Shown here piece by piece: positions 33,561 through 41,941 of a stretch of DNA of 64,000 bases (position 1 is its first letter; each line of letters begins with the position of its first letter). The translations under genes and the position numbers were made by a program. This DNA is from JABMMZ01 sp040403495. Lineage in GTDB: Bacteria; Bacteroidota; Bacteroidia; NS11-12g; UBA955. The stretch is taken from the NCBI GenBank assembly GCA_040403495.1, contig JBBAKM010000007.1:39669-103668 (forward strand), in the 5' to 3' direction. The notes beneath the pieces were generated by a model that did not search any database, was not told the DNA's origin, and saw only the letters and a program-made list of their open reading frames with translations.

Positions 33561-33573
33561 TCGATTAATTTTG
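33543..33573 (+). promoter_or_regulatory. Promoter of the small membrane protein gene
   Basis: TTG at 33543-33545 and TAATTTTG at 33566-33573, spacing 20 bp. The ATG at 33582 begins 9 positions after the -7 box end, giving a predicted leader of about 4 nt. Part of the promoter lies inside the start of folK on the other strand. Confidence 0.6.
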
Positions 33574-33581
33574 AAAAACTT

Positions 33582-34016
33582 ATGGGCAGCGAATTTAAGA
33601 TATTGTTTTATATCATCATTGGTATTATTTACATTATTTCCAAACTTTACAACAGGGAGAAAAAGAAGCAATATCAACGTGAAGTAAACAAAAGACCCAT
33701 TGACAGTCAATCTGTTGAGGATATTTTTAAGGAATTAAAAAAATCACTCCAACTTCCTAATGAACCTGAAAACACGCCTATAAATACCTCTCCTACTTCA
33801 TACGAAACAAGCATGAAACGCGAAAAAGTGGTGAAAGAGAAAATGATTTTGGTCAGAGAGCCCTCCAAAATTAAGAAAACCAGTAACTTTCCTTCAATTA
33901 GCGAAACTGAGGTTGGCAAACAAAAAAATGTGATTCAGGAAAATGAAATAGCTGCCAATTTTGATGCTAGACAAGCTGTTATTTATTCGGAAATTCTTAA
34001 GAGACCTCAATTTTAG
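33582..34016 (+). CDS. Small Bacteroidota membrane protein of unknown function
   Basis: 144 residues: one hydrophobic helix near the N-terminus (about 6-22, KILFYIIIGIIYIISKL), a basic stretch (NREKKKQYQREVNKR), a long polar, probably disordered middle, and a C-terminal AVIYSEILKRPQF. I recall similar short proteins with this ending widely in Bacteroidota, always without known function. The tail overlaps the end of the convergent gtrA gene by 20 nt. The promoter fit supports it being real. Confidence 0.7.
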   Translation: MGSEFKILFYIIIGIIYIISKLYNREKKKQYQREVNKRPIDSQSVEDIFKELKKSLQLPNEPENTPINTSPTSYETSMKREKVVKEKMILVREPSKIKKTSNFPSISETEVGKQKNVIQENEIAANFDARQAVIYSEILKRPQF

Positions 34017-34485
34017 TCTCGTCTTTTAAGTCGACTTTTACTTTCTTAAAAACCAAAAATTTCTGCCCAGAGAAATTAATAACTGCACTTGCTAAAGTTG
34101 CAAAAAAGAATGCTATAAACTTTTGACCTTTAAACGAAAAGAAATTAGTTGAATAATCAGCTGTTTGAATATTTAAACTCACTTCGAAAGGTGGAATAAG
34201 CGTCAACCCTAGTTTATTTACAAATATATTAATGAGCATTGAAACAAAGTAAATACTAGCAAACGTCACAATCATTCCTCTGTTGCTTTTTTCGGTATAT
34301 CGCCACGTCCACATTTTGTTAAGGTAGTATGTGTAAACCGTTCCCACCATAAAAGAACATGCTTTGGAAATATCTGTATTGAACTTAAATAATTCTGTTA
34401 GAGAATAGTATATAATTAAATCCACTAGAACTGCAGACAGTCCTATAATGACAAATTTTGTTATTTGTTTAATGACGAGTTTCAC
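33997..34485 (-). CDS. GtrA-family membrane protein
   Basis: 162 residues with four predicted membrane helices and the GtrA signature start KFVIIGLSAVLVDLIIYY followed by KACSFMVGTVYTYYLNKMWTW. GtrA proteins are thought to help flip polyprenyl-linked sugars or to assist glycosyl transfer for surface polysaccharides. It starts 4 nt inside the end of the LD-carboxypeptidase gene (ATGA overlap), a translationally coupled pair. Confidence 0.85.
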   Translation of the reverse strand: MKLVIKQITKFVIIGLSAVLVDLIIYYSLTELFKFNTDISKACSFMVGTVYTYYLNKMWTWRYTEKSNRGMIVTFASIYFVSMLINIFVNKLGLTLIPPFEVSLNIQTADYSTNFFSFKGQKFIAFFFATLASAVINFSGQKFLVFKKVKVDLKDETKIEVS

Positions 34486-35411
34486 GCGTTTGCAAATGTA
34501 ATTAAACCATTTTGATATTTTACATCTATTCCAAAAGGAATTGGTAAATTTAAAGGAACATGACCTGAATTTACGTCAAAAATCACTGGACACTTAGTCT
34601 CTGAAACATGCTGTAAAATCATCTCTTTTACGGTATATCCAAATGGAATTTGATGGTCTTTCATTTGGGTAAAACTTCCTACCAAAATTCCTTTTAACCC
34701 CTCAAATTTTCCAGCCCTTTTTAAAGTAAATAATAGTCTATCAATGTGATATAAATACTCATCTAGGTCTTCAATAAACAGAATTTTATTATTCCAACTG
34801 CCATCCGAATCACTCCCTAATGCACTAAGTAAAATTGATAAATTTCCGCCAATTACAACCCCTTCAAAGTCATGTTCATTGTATTTTTCACTAAGTTGAA
34901 CCTCATATTGCAACTTATTTCCTCTCAAAAAATCCAAAGTTTGTAAAAATGAATATTCCGCTTGTTTCAATTCTTCATCACTTTTGTCAAACATAAAAAT
35001 CGGCATTGTAGCATGCAATACAGCCATATTCAATTGATTATAAATTTGATTGAGCAATAAAGTTACATCGCTAAACCCAATAATCCACTTCGGATTTTTA
35101 CGGAGTAAATCAAAATTAATTTCATCAATCATTCTAACCGTTCCATACCCCCCTCGAGCACACCAAATGGCCTTAACTTCATTGTTCATCAAAAGTTCAT
35201 TAAAGTACAAAGCCCTGTTTTTGTCCGTTCCGCCAAACTGACGATCAGCATCAAACAAATGTGGGTGCAAAAACACCTTAAACCCTTGTTGCTCAATAAG
35301 ACTAACTGCCGCTTGAATTTGTTCGGGTGTAACAAAACGTGCAGTCGCAGCGATGGCTATAGTATCACCTTCTTTCAGAAAGGGCGGAATAATCGTTTGT
35401 TGTGTTGACAT
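34482..35411 (-). CDS. LD-carboxypeptidase (S66 family)
   Basis: 309 residues, as usual for S66 peptidases that trim the terminal D-Ala from muropeptide tetrapeptides during peptidoglycan recycling. The nucleophile is S114 in IIGFSDVTLLL; VVIGGNLSILLSALGS and IEDLDEYLYHIDRLL (near 220, with the catalytic Glu) and DVNSGHVPLNLPIPFG (near 280-295, catalytic His) complete the triad. ARGGYG (85-90) is the family glycine loop. No signal peptide, so it acts in the cytoplasm. Coupled to gtrA by a 4-nt overlap. Confidence 0.92.
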   Translation of the reverse strand: MSTQQTIIPPFLKEGDTIAIAATARFVTPEQIQAAVSLIEQQGFKVFLHPHLFDADRQFGGTDKNRALYFNELLMNNEVKAIWCARGGYGTVRMIDEINFDLLRKNPKWIIGFSDVTLLLNQIYNQLNMAVLHATMPIFMFDKSDEELKQAEYSFLQTLDFLRGNKLQYEVQLSEKYNEHDFEGVVIGGNLSILLSALGSDSDGSWNNKILFIEDLDEYLYHIDRLLFTLKRAGKFEGLKGILVGSFTQMKDHQIPFGYTVKEMILQHVSETKCPVIFDVNSGHVPLNLPIPFGIDVKYQNGLITFANA

Positions 35412-35448
35412 TAATAAAATTCAAAAATATCTTTTTTTTAAAACATTG

Positions 35449-35477
35449 TTGCAACAAACTTTTTTTTATTAAATTTG
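35449..35477 (+). promoter_or_regulatory. Promoter of the pirin gene
   Basis: TTG (35449-35451), 18 bp, TAAATTTG (35470-35477). Predicted start near 35482. This favours the ATG at 35492 over the upstream TTG at 35486. Confidence 0.55.
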
Positions 35478-35491
35478 TTTAAATATTGCTT

Positions 35492-36640
35492 ATGAAAAAT
35501 CCAAATCCAAGAAGACGTTTTATTGGTAAACTGGTGTTTGCAGCGGCCTCTGCCATTACATTACCTATGCTTAGTTTTACTAAAAACAAGGACAAAGCAA
35601 TAGCACCAACAGCCCCTAAAAAAGAGCCAATTCGTTCGGTTCAAAGGATGGGTTTTCAGTGGGACACCTACGATCCATTTATATTTTGTGTTCATCACGA
35701 AGATTTTTTTCCTAAGGGTAACGCACAATGTGGTCCAGATGTATCCCTAAAAGGTCGACAATTAGGCGATGATTTCATTATCAAAGATGGTTTTAGAATG
35801 TATCACGGCAAAACAGTTCCTGGATTTCCGGGGCACCCACACAGGGGATTTGAAACCGTCACTGTGGTTAGAAAAGGATTAGTTGACCATGCAGATTCAT
35901 TAGGCGCAGCGGGTCGTTATGGCAATGGTGATGTTCAATGGATGACTGCCGGAAAAGGGGTTCAACACTCCGAAATGTTTCCTCTACTAAAAAGTGAATC
36001 AGAAAATCCACTTGAGTTGTTTCAAATATGGTTAAACTTACCAAAGAAAAACAAAATGGTAGATGCTCATTTTAAAATGCTTTGGAAAGAGAACTTACCT
36101 ATATTTGAATACAAAGACGAACAAGGGAATTTAACAAAAATAGAAATTATAGCTGGGCAAATTAAGGATTTAAAAGCTCCCGAACCACCCCCTAATTCGT
36201 GGGCGTTTGAGTCGCAAAATGAAGTCGCTATTTGGAATATCAAACTAAGTAAAAACGCAAAGTATAAATTACCAAAAGCATCGGCAGGCATCAACAGAAC
36301 CTTATATTTTTACGAAGGCACTGAAATTAAATTAGCCAATACAAGTATCCCTAATTACCACTCCGTAATAGTGGAACCTGACATAGAAATAGAAATAGAA
36401 ATAGTGAATGGCGACCACGACTCAAGCATCTTAATTTTACAAGGAAAACCTATCAACGAACCTGTGGTTCAATACGGCCCATTTGTAATGAATACGAAAG
36501 AAGAAATAATGCAGGCATACGATGATTTCAACAAGACGAGATTTGGTGGATGGCCGTGGCCAAAATATGATCAAGTGCATGACAAGAGCAAAGGAAGGTT
36601 TGCCAAACATGCCGATGGCCGAGTGGAAACGAAGGCTTAG
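35492..36640 (+). CDS. Pirin-family protein with predicted Tat signal
   Basis: 382 residues, a two-cupin pirin. Metal ligands are complete: H115 and H117 in GHPHRGFET, H159 and E161 in GVQHSEMF. Pirins bind iron; some act as quercetin dioxygenases, others bind transcription factors. Unusually for the family, the N-terminus carries a twin-arginine-like leader (RRRFIGK at residues 7-13, then LVFAAASAITLPMLSF), so the protein should be exported folded with its metal. The sequence past the second cupin ends with a longer extension (about 340-382, FGGWPWPKYDQVHDKSKGRF). Start chosen at ATG 35492. Confidence 0.88.
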   Translation: MKNPNPRRRFIGKLVFAAASAITLPMLSFTKNKDKAIAPTAPKKEPIRSVQRMGFQWDTYDPFIFCVHHEDFFPKGNAQCGPDVSLKGRQLGDDFIIKDGFRMYHGKTVPGFPGHPHRGFETVTVVRKGLVDHADSLGAAGRYGNGDVQWMTAGKGVQHSEMFPLLKSESENPLELFQIWLNLPKKNKMVDAHFKMLWKENLPIFEYKDEQGNLTKIEIIAGQIKDLKAPEPPPNSWAFESQNEVAIWNIKLSKNAKYKLPKASAGINRTLYFYEGTEIKLANTSIPNYHSVIVEPDIEIEIEIVNGDHDSSILILQGKPINEPVVQYGPFVMNTKEEIMQAYDDFNKTRFGGWPWPKYDQVHDKSKGRFAKHADGRVETKA

Positions 36641-36690
36641 TTAATTAGTTAATTTTTCAAGTTCTCGCTCGTAATTGGCCTCACCCTAAA

Positions 36691-36718
36691 TCCCTCTCCA
36701 AGGGGAGAGGGACTTTTT
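36691..36718 (+). terminator. Terminator after the pirin gene
   Basis: Stem TCCCTCTCC (36691-36699) / GGAGAGGGA (36704-36712) with a 4-nt loop, then C and five T. The surrounding CCTCACCCTAAATCCCTCTCC text is a dispersed sequence seen in many bacterial genomes, so it may be a repeat used as a terminator. Confidence 0.7.
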
Positions 36719-36950
36719 AATTTACGGTTTTTTTAATATGATTGTTAAAAATGGGGAGTACAGATTTTTAGCATAATACCATTTCCCGATAGCTAACAGG
36801 ACCATTAACCACTACCACTAACCGTCATGCTGGAAAAAGATGTGCGTTGGATTGTGTAATGCACTTTTATTCAGCATCTTTTTGTCGATGTACGCAAAAT
36901 TCTGAAACTTACGCTGAATTAGATTCTAAAACCAGTACAGTACTGAAATA

Positions 36951-37272
36951 GATTCTGAATAAATTTTGAGGACAAAATTTTCCAGAATGACAAACGGACC
37001 ATTATTCTAGCTGTCATGTCGACGAAGGAGACATCTTATCCCGACAGCTTTTCGTTAAGAACCAAGATACCTCCGCTGTCGGTATGACAAAACTCGATGT
37101 AAGTCGATTCTTTCTCCCCTCTCCTTCGGTCCCGATAATCATCAAGAGGGAGTCCGTGGCTAGGCTCAACCTAGTGGGTGAGGCCAAAAGAGACCTGTAC
37201 TGAAATAGATTCTAAAACCTGTGCTGAACTTGATTCTGAATAAATTTTGAGGATAAAATTTTCCAGAATGAC
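36951..37272. repeat. Pair of 41-bp direct repeats containing an inverted repeat
   Basis: 36951-36991 and 37232-37272 differ at one base. Each unit can fold, since ATTCTGAATAAATTTT near its left end pairs with AAAATTTTCCAGAAT near its right end. Between them lies about 240 bp of other repeat text. Confidence 0.7.
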
Positions 37273-37322
37273 TTTACTCTAAAATCGGCAGACGCCAAGC
37301 ATGGCGTCTCTACCGATAAATT

Positions 37323-37522
37323 GACGCTGCATGGCGTGAAACACCCTTTACTTCGACAAGCTCAGTATAAACTCCCTCACGTGACTAGGCTCAGACTAGC
37401 GGGTGACACGAATAAACAACACGCTGCTCGGCGTGAAACACCCTTCGAGAGTTACTCTCACGTGACTAGGCTCAGACTAGTGGGTGACACGAATAAACAA
37501 TCACGCTTCACGGCGTGAAACC
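37323..37522. repeat. Compound palindromic repeat, three units
   Basis: GACGCTGCATGGCGTGAAAC (37323-37342), CACGCTGCTCGGCGTGAAAC (37421-37440) and CACGCTTCACGGCGTGAAAC (37502-37521). The first two are each followed by CTAGGCTCAGACTAG modules (37385-37399 and 37466-37480) within CTCACGTGA...GGGTGACACGAAT. Spacing between units is 98 and 81 bp. Only the flanks are conserved; the hairpin loop (3-5 bp) varies. Confidence 0.7.
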
Positions 37523-37619
37523 CTTTAAACCCCATAAACCTCCTCAACCTCTTAAACACCCTTCGAGAGCCTCAGGGTGACACAATAACCATTAACCAAT
37601 AACTATTAACCAATAACCA

Positions 37620-38504
37620 TTATCCAATCCTCACCGAAGTCATGCTTAGCGAGCCTCCCTGAAGTTTGTCATTGAACAATGTTAATTCGTCTTTTTCGGT
37701 TTTTAGTGACAATGAATAAATCAAAGGTAAATAATGTTCAGGAGTTGGAATGGCCAATTGGACTGCTTTGCCTAAAGTTTGATATTGTGCAAGTGATTTA
37801 AAATCGCCTTTTTCAATCAAATTATTCATTATTGTTCGGGCTTCAATCGCCCAATCGTAACCATAATTGTCTTTGTTGAGGTTATAAAAATCAACCAATC
37901 CCAAATTGTGAATAATATTACCACTTCCAATGATTAATACCCCTTTATTTCTTAGAGACTGCAATTCTTTTGCAATTTCAAAATGTGCTGCTGCATTTTG
38001 GGTATAATCGATACTCATTTGAACCACAGGCACATCAGCATTGGGATACAAATGTTTAATGACAGTCCATGCCCCGTGGTCGAGCCCCCAGTTTTCATCT
38101 TTTTCAACCTTAACTTTATTCACTGTTTTAATGGTTTCATCAACAAGCAGCAACGAACCTTTAGGGGTATATTTTACATCAAACAAAGCTTGAGGAAAAC
38201 CACCAAAATCATAAATTTGCTTAGGAATTTCCATTGCCGTTACAGCTGTTTTATTGATAAACCAATGGGCTGAAATACATAAAATTGCACTCGGTTTAGG
38301 TATAGATTGCGCAATGTTTCTAAATCCTGTTACAAATTCATTTTCCTCTATGGCATTCATAGGACTTCCGTGTCCTAAAAACAAAACTGGCATTCGCTCA
38401 GTGTTCGGCAACGATTCCGAAATCTGTTTTAAATCTTTTACTTTAATCATACATGAACTTAATGATAACAACAGGGATGTTTTTATAAATTCTTTTCTGT
38501 GCAT
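37620..38504 (-). CDS. Extradiol ring-cleavage dioxygenase (4,5-DOPA dioxygenase type) with lipoprotein-like signal
   Basis: 294 residues of the YgiD / class III extradiol (LigB) group. H45 in LFLGHGSPMN and H80 in CISAHWF are metal ligands; WGLDHGAWTVIKHLYPNADVPVVQMS (about 137-162, cut here to key residues D140, H141) and IGSGNIIHNLGLVDF carry the rest of the site. Normally a cytoplasmic enzyme that opens catechol rings. Here it has a leader RKEFIKTSLLLSLSSC with a lipobox (Cys18), so it may be exported, perhaps by Tat given the RKEF, and lipid-anchored. Its start overlaps the acs stop by one base (TAATG). Confidence 0.87.
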   Translation of the reverse strand: MHRKEFIKTSLLLSLSSCMIKVKDLKQISESLPNTERMPVLFLGHGSPMNAIEENEFVTGFRNIAQSIPKPSAILCISAHWFINKTAVTAMEIPKQIYDFGGFPQALFDVKYTPKGSLLLVDETIKTVNKVKVEKDENWGLDHGAWTVIKHLYPNADVPVVQMSIDYTQNAAAHFEIAKELQSLRNKGVLIIGSGNIIHNLGLVDFYNLNKDNYGYDWAIEARTIMNNLIEKGDFKSLAQYQTLGKAVQLAIPTPEHYLPLIYSLSLKTEKDELTLFNDKLQGGSLSMTSVRIG

Positions 38505-40411
38505 TATTTAACTGCATTTTGAATAATCTCTTCAACAACTTTAGGGTCTAGCAATGTGGAAGTATCTCCTATCGAGTCCAACTCCCCTTCCGCAATTTTC
38601 CTTAATATCCTTCTCATTATTTTACCACTTCTGGTTTTGGGCAATGCTTTAACAATTTGAATTTTGTCGGGTTTAGCAATAGGACCAATCAACCGACTAA
38701 CAGTAGCCACTATATCCAAAGGGGAATGTTCTTGGGTAAATTGACTGTCCTCCACCACTACAAAAGCGTAAATACCTTGACCTTTTATAGCATGAGGGAA
38801 TGCTACCACTGCACTTTCTATAACACCGGCGTGACTGTTAATTGCATTTTCCAATTCTGCAGTTCCAATTCTATGTCCGCTTACATTTAACACATCATCT
38901 ACCCTACCAGTTATTTTATAATTTCCGTTAACATCTCTGTAACTACCATCACCTGTAAAATAAACGCCCTTATGGGTCGAAAAATAGGCTTCAACACACC
39001 TTTGATGATTGTTGTATGTCGTTCTAATTATTCCAGGCCATGTTTGCTTGATACAAAGGTGTCCTGTTATATTGGATTCTGTAATTTCATTGCCATTTTC
39101 ATCTAACAAAATTGGGAATACTCCCGGCAATGGCCAAGTTGCAAATCCTGGTTTAGCTGGCGTAACACCTGCTAAATTTGAAATAAGAATTCCACCTGTT
39201 TCTGTTTGCCACCAAGTATCCACAATAGGGCAGCGACCCTTGCCAATATGAGTATCCAACCAATGCCAAGCTTCTTCATTGATTGGTTCACCCACCGAGC
39301 CAAGTATTTTCAATGAGTTTAAATTTTTGTCACTCAAAAACGACAATCCCGCCCCCATCAATGTTCGAATAGCTGTCGGAGCGGTATATAAAATATCAAT
39401 TTGATGTTTGTCAACCACATCCCAAAGTCTTCCTGCATCTGGCCAAGTTGGCACTCCCTCAAAAATAACCGTAGTTGCTCCGGCACTTAACGGACCATAA
39501 ACAATATAACTGTGACCCGTAATCCAACCAATATCGGCAGTACAAAAATGTTTGTATTGCAATTCGTATTGAAAAACATTGACAAACGTATAATGCGCCC
39601 AAACCATGTATCCTGCGGTTGAGTGAACGACTCCTTTTGGTTTTCCTGTTGAACCAGAGGTATATAAAATAAACAAAGGATCTTCAGCATCCATTGGCTC
39701 AGGCTCAACGTAAAATATCTTCTGTTTTTCAAGCTCTTGTAATTCATCTTTCCACCAAATATCACGACCTTTTATCATACTTACAGGTGTATGCGTTCGG
39801 GCCACAACAATTACTTTATCAATCAATTGGTATGTATTGAGGGCATCATCAACCACAGATTTCAGTGGAATAACTTTGTCACCACGAAAGGCTCCGTCGC
39901 AAGTGATAATAACAGAAGCTTGTGCATCAATTAATCGGTCGGCAATAGATTGTGCTGAAAAACCTCCAAAAATAACAGAATGAATAGCACCAATACGGGC
40001 ACAGGCTAACATGGCAATTGACAATTCAGGAATCATTCCCATGTACAAACAAACCCTATCGCCTTTTTTTACTCCATTTTTTTTCAAAATTGCAGCCGCT
40101 TGGTTGACCCTTAATGACAATTCATTATAAGTGATAGATATACTCTCTTCTTGAGGATTATTGGGCTCCCATACAATGGCAATTTTATTCCCATTATGTG
40201 CCAAATGGCGGTCAATGCAATTTTCGGTAATATTGAGTTGTGCGTCTTTAAACCAAACAGAATGTCCTTTCAAAAAATCATACTCCATTACTTGAGTCCA
40301 TTTGCTTTTCCAAACAAATTCAGAGGCTATTTCTTCCCAAAACTCATTTGGATTGTTTTTGCTTTTTTGATACGCTAAATGGTACTCTTCTATCTTTTTT
40401 ATTTGAATCAT
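38504..40411 (-). CDS. acs: Acetyl-CoA synthetase
   Basis: 635 residues, the normal length. N-terminal ACS domain, P-loop LYTSGSTGKPKGVVHST (about 252-268), the WWQTETGG motif for acetate binding, and the C-terminal hinge/lysine KTRSGKIMRRIL with K597 as the acetylation-controlled catalytic lysine. Forms acetyl-CoA from acetate and ATP. Starts behind a TATATTTG promoter box at 40441-40448 with a short leader. Linked by a 1-nt overlap to an extradiol dioxygenase gene. Confidence 0.97.
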   Translation of the reverse strand: MIQIKKIEEYHLAYQKSKNNPNEFWEEIASEFVWKSKWTQVMEYDFLKGHSVWFKDAQLNITENCIDRHLAHNGNKIAIVWEPNNPQEESISITYNELSLRVNQAAAILKKNGVKKGDRVCLYMGMIPELSIAMLACARIGAIHSVIFGGFSAQSIADRLIDAQASVIITCDGAFRGDKVIPLKSVVDDALNTYQLIDKVIVVARTHTPVSMIKGRDIWWKDELQELEKQKIFYVEPEPMDAEDPLFILYTSGSTGKPKGVVHSTAGYMVWAHYTFVNVFQYELQYKHFCTADIGWITGHSYIVYGPLSAGATTVIFEGVPTWPDAGRLWDVVDKHQIDILYTAPTAIRTLMGAGLSFLSDKNLNSLKILGSVGEPINEEAWHWLDTHIGKGRCPIVDTWWQTETGGILISNLAGVTPAKPGFATWPLPGVFPILLDENGNEITESNITGHLCIKQTWPGIIRTTYNNHQRCVEAYFSTHKGVYFTGDGSYRDVNGNYKITGRVDDVLNVSGHRIGTAELENAINSHAGVIESAVVAFPHAIKGQGIYAFVVVEDSQFTQEHSPLDIVATVSRLIGPIAKPDKIQIVKALPKTRSGKIMRRILRKIAEGELDSIGDTSTLLDPKVVEEIIQNAVK

Positions 40412-40440
40412 CTTTTTGAAAATATTATTATTCGTTGCAA

Positions 40441-40448
40441 CAAATATA
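40441..40448 (-). promoter_or_regulatory. -7 promoter box of acs
   Basis: Minus strand TATATTTG. Predicted start near 40436, about 25 nt before the ATG at 40411. No clear TTG at -33. Confidence 0.5.
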
Positions 40449-40473
40449 AGACATAGTTACCTAAAAATAAAAT

Positions 40474-40926
40474 CTATTCTTTTAGTTTTGAATCTATTAC
40501 AACAGTTACGGGGCCATCATTTATAAGTTGAACTTGCATGTCTGCACCAAAAACACCCGTTTGTATCTGAATTCCTAATTTTTCCTTTAGTTTCAGTTGG
40601 GTTAACTCATACAATGGTATAGCAATGGACGGTGCAGCGGCTTCAACAAAAGAAGGTCTATTCCCTTTTTTGGTACTGGCATAAAGGGTAAACTGACTAA
40701 CAAGCAATAAATTACCTCCTACATCAGACAAAGATAAATTCATTTTACCTTGTTCATCATTCATAATTCTTAAGCCAGCAATTTTTTGGACTATGTATTC
40801 TACATCTGTTTGATTATCGGTAGTGTGAATTCCCAACAAAACTAAATAGCCATGATTAATGGAAGAGTGAACGGCACCATCGATGGTAACACTAGCCGAC
40901 AAAACCCTTTGAATAACAACTCTCAT
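40474..40926 (-). CDS. dtd: D-aminoacyl-tRNA deacylase
   Basis: 150 residues, full length. SQFTLYA (77-83) and NDGPVTVVID (136-145), the DTD-specific GP and T motifs that form the active-site cleft, are intact. Hydrolyses D-amino acids (and Gly) from mischarged tRNAs. It starts 3 nt after the stop of the upstream outer-membrane protein gene, so it is the second gene of that transcript. Confidence 0.96.
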   Translation of the reverse strand: MRVVIQRVLSASVTIDGAVHSSINHGYLVLLGIHTTDNQTDVEYIVQKIAGLRIMNDEQGKMNLSLSDVGGNLLLVSQFTLYASTKKGNRPSFVEAAAPSIAIPLYELTQLKLKEKLGIQIQTGVFGADMQVQLINDGPVTVVIDSKLKE

Positions 40927-40929
40927 ACT

Positions 40930-41682
40930 CTATTTATTGTCTAATGAATGGACAATCCCAATTTCCAAACCGACACCATATAACAGATGTTTGTTGATAC
41001 CATAGTCAGCCAAAAGAACAGGAACAATGAGATTAGGTTGAACATAGATAGAAGTTTGTTTGCCGTAAATTAAATTTTCGTATCGAAAACCAGCTTGTAA
41101 ATTAGCATTAATGAGGGCGGGTTGCCAATCATTTTCTGTAATAGACACTTTTTTATCTTTACCGAAAGAAAATCCGAAGAATTTGGCGTTAATATCCCTT
41201 TTGATTAATCCCGAAATAGCGCCACCTGCCACCCAATGAAAGGAACCACTTTTTCCTTTATTGGACGAATTTATCTCTTGTGTAAACAAAAAGGGCAATG
41301 AAAGGTAATAATATTGATACCTAAAGTCGACCCAAGCGGGACCAACATCCACTTGATCGGCACGAATTCCTATAGAAGGATGAATAGTATCTAAAAACTT
41401 AATATTTTCTTTTCGTCGAGTAAAACCCATACTTTGAAATTTAAGTCCAGTTAAAAGGGACAAATCTTTGTTAATAGGTATGGTAAAGAGTGCATTAGCT
41501 GCCAATGTAACTCTGTAACGGTCAACTTTAGAAAAAGAATCTTTATTTGATTTATTAGCATTTGAATAAAGCATTATTCTGTTGGCAATAGTTGGTTGAA
41601 CAGAAAAGAATAAACGAGTTTGTGCGTGTGAAAAACGAATATAAAACAACACAAAAAGCAAAAGTAGAACCTTTAATTTCAT
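40930..41682 (-). CDS. Outer-membrane beta-barrel protein of unknown function
   Basis: 250 residues from the second ATG (41682); the frame begins with two ATGs. Signal peptide (about 1-20, ending FSHAQ), then a series of amphipathic beta-strands rich in aromatic residues (VQPTIANRIMLYSN, ALFTIPINKDLSLLTGLKFQS, WVAGGAISGLIKRDINAKFFG) ending with a barrel-like strand (LLYGVGLEIGIVHSLDNK). This is the PorT-like/OmpA-barrel type of fold common in Bacteroidota; no specific family recognised. A TACCTTTG box at 41687-41694 lies 4 nt before that ATG. dtd follows at 3 nt. Confidence 0.65.
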   Translation of the reverse strand: MKLKVLLLLFVLFYIRFSHAQTRLFFSVQPTIANRIMLYSNANKSNKDSFSKVDRYRVTLAANALFTIPINKDLSLLTGLKFQSMGFTRRKENIKFLDTIHPSIGIRADQVDVGPAWVDFRYQYYYLSLPFLFTQEINSSNKGKSGSFHWVAGGAISGLIKRDINAKFFGFSFGKDKKVSITENDWQPALINANLQAGFRYENLIYGKQTSIYVQPNLIVPVLLADYGINKHLLYGVGLEIGIVHSLDNK

Positions 41683-41686
41683 CATA

Positions 41687-41694
41687 CAAAGGTA
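41687..41694 (-). promoter_or_regulatory. -7 promoter box abutting the beta-barrel gene
   Basis: Minus strand TACCTTTG. The first ATG (41685) is 2 nt from its end and the second (41682) 5 nt, so the predicted start site coincides with the second ATG. A TTG-like element exists 17 bp upstream. Confidence 0.45.
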
Positions 41695-41757
41695 AGGACT
41701 ACTTAGTAATTCAAAGCAAATATTAGGCTGATTCTGTGATTAGTTACAACAAAACGC

Positions 41758-41788
41758 TTGTTTAATAAAAGATTAGCTGTTATATTTG
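41758..41788 (+). promoter_or_regulatory. Promoter of the giant PKD protein gene
   Basis: TTG (41758-41760), 20 bp, TATATTTG (41781-41788). Predicted start near 41793, leaving an untranslated leader of about 149 nt to the ATG at 41942, unusually long next to the leaderless genes of this window. I see no named riboswitch in it. Confidence 0.6.
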
Positions 41789-41941
41789 TTAATCAGTATG
41801 TCGCTTGTTTTTAGTAAGGTTTTCCTCAAATTTTAGTATCAAATACTTAAAAAATTCCTTAAAATTGCAGTTTTAAGGATTCTTAACTCAAACAATGAGG
41901 GCAAACTATTGGTTATTTTAAACATATAACAATAAAGTAAA

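Larger units (their letters stand above)
36641..37619. other. Repeat mosaic, 979 bp without genes
   Basis: A patchwork of intergenic repeats: the terminator, a CCCGATAGCT half-palindrome (36783), GTCATGCTGG...CAGCATC hairpin-like text (36823-36887), a 41-bp direct repeat (36951-36991 and 37232-37272), a TGTCGACGAAGGAGACATC element (37018-37040), AGACGCCAAGCATGGCGTCT (37291-37310) and three CACGC..GGCGTGAAAC / CTAGGCTCAGACTAG units (37323-37522). A 65-codon ORF at 37321-37518 is only repeat sequence. No RNA gene recognised. Confidence 0.65.

Noticed and set aside
33561..33710. 50-codon N-terminal extension of folK
   Set aside because: Not part of the FolK fold, overlaps the divergent gene and its promoter; the family start MSLKKQTVYIMLGGNQG is at 33560.
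37321..37518. 65-codon plus-strand ORF
   Set aside because: Translates the CACGC..GCGTGAAAC / CTAGGCT repeat units, giving a repetitive meaningless peptide.
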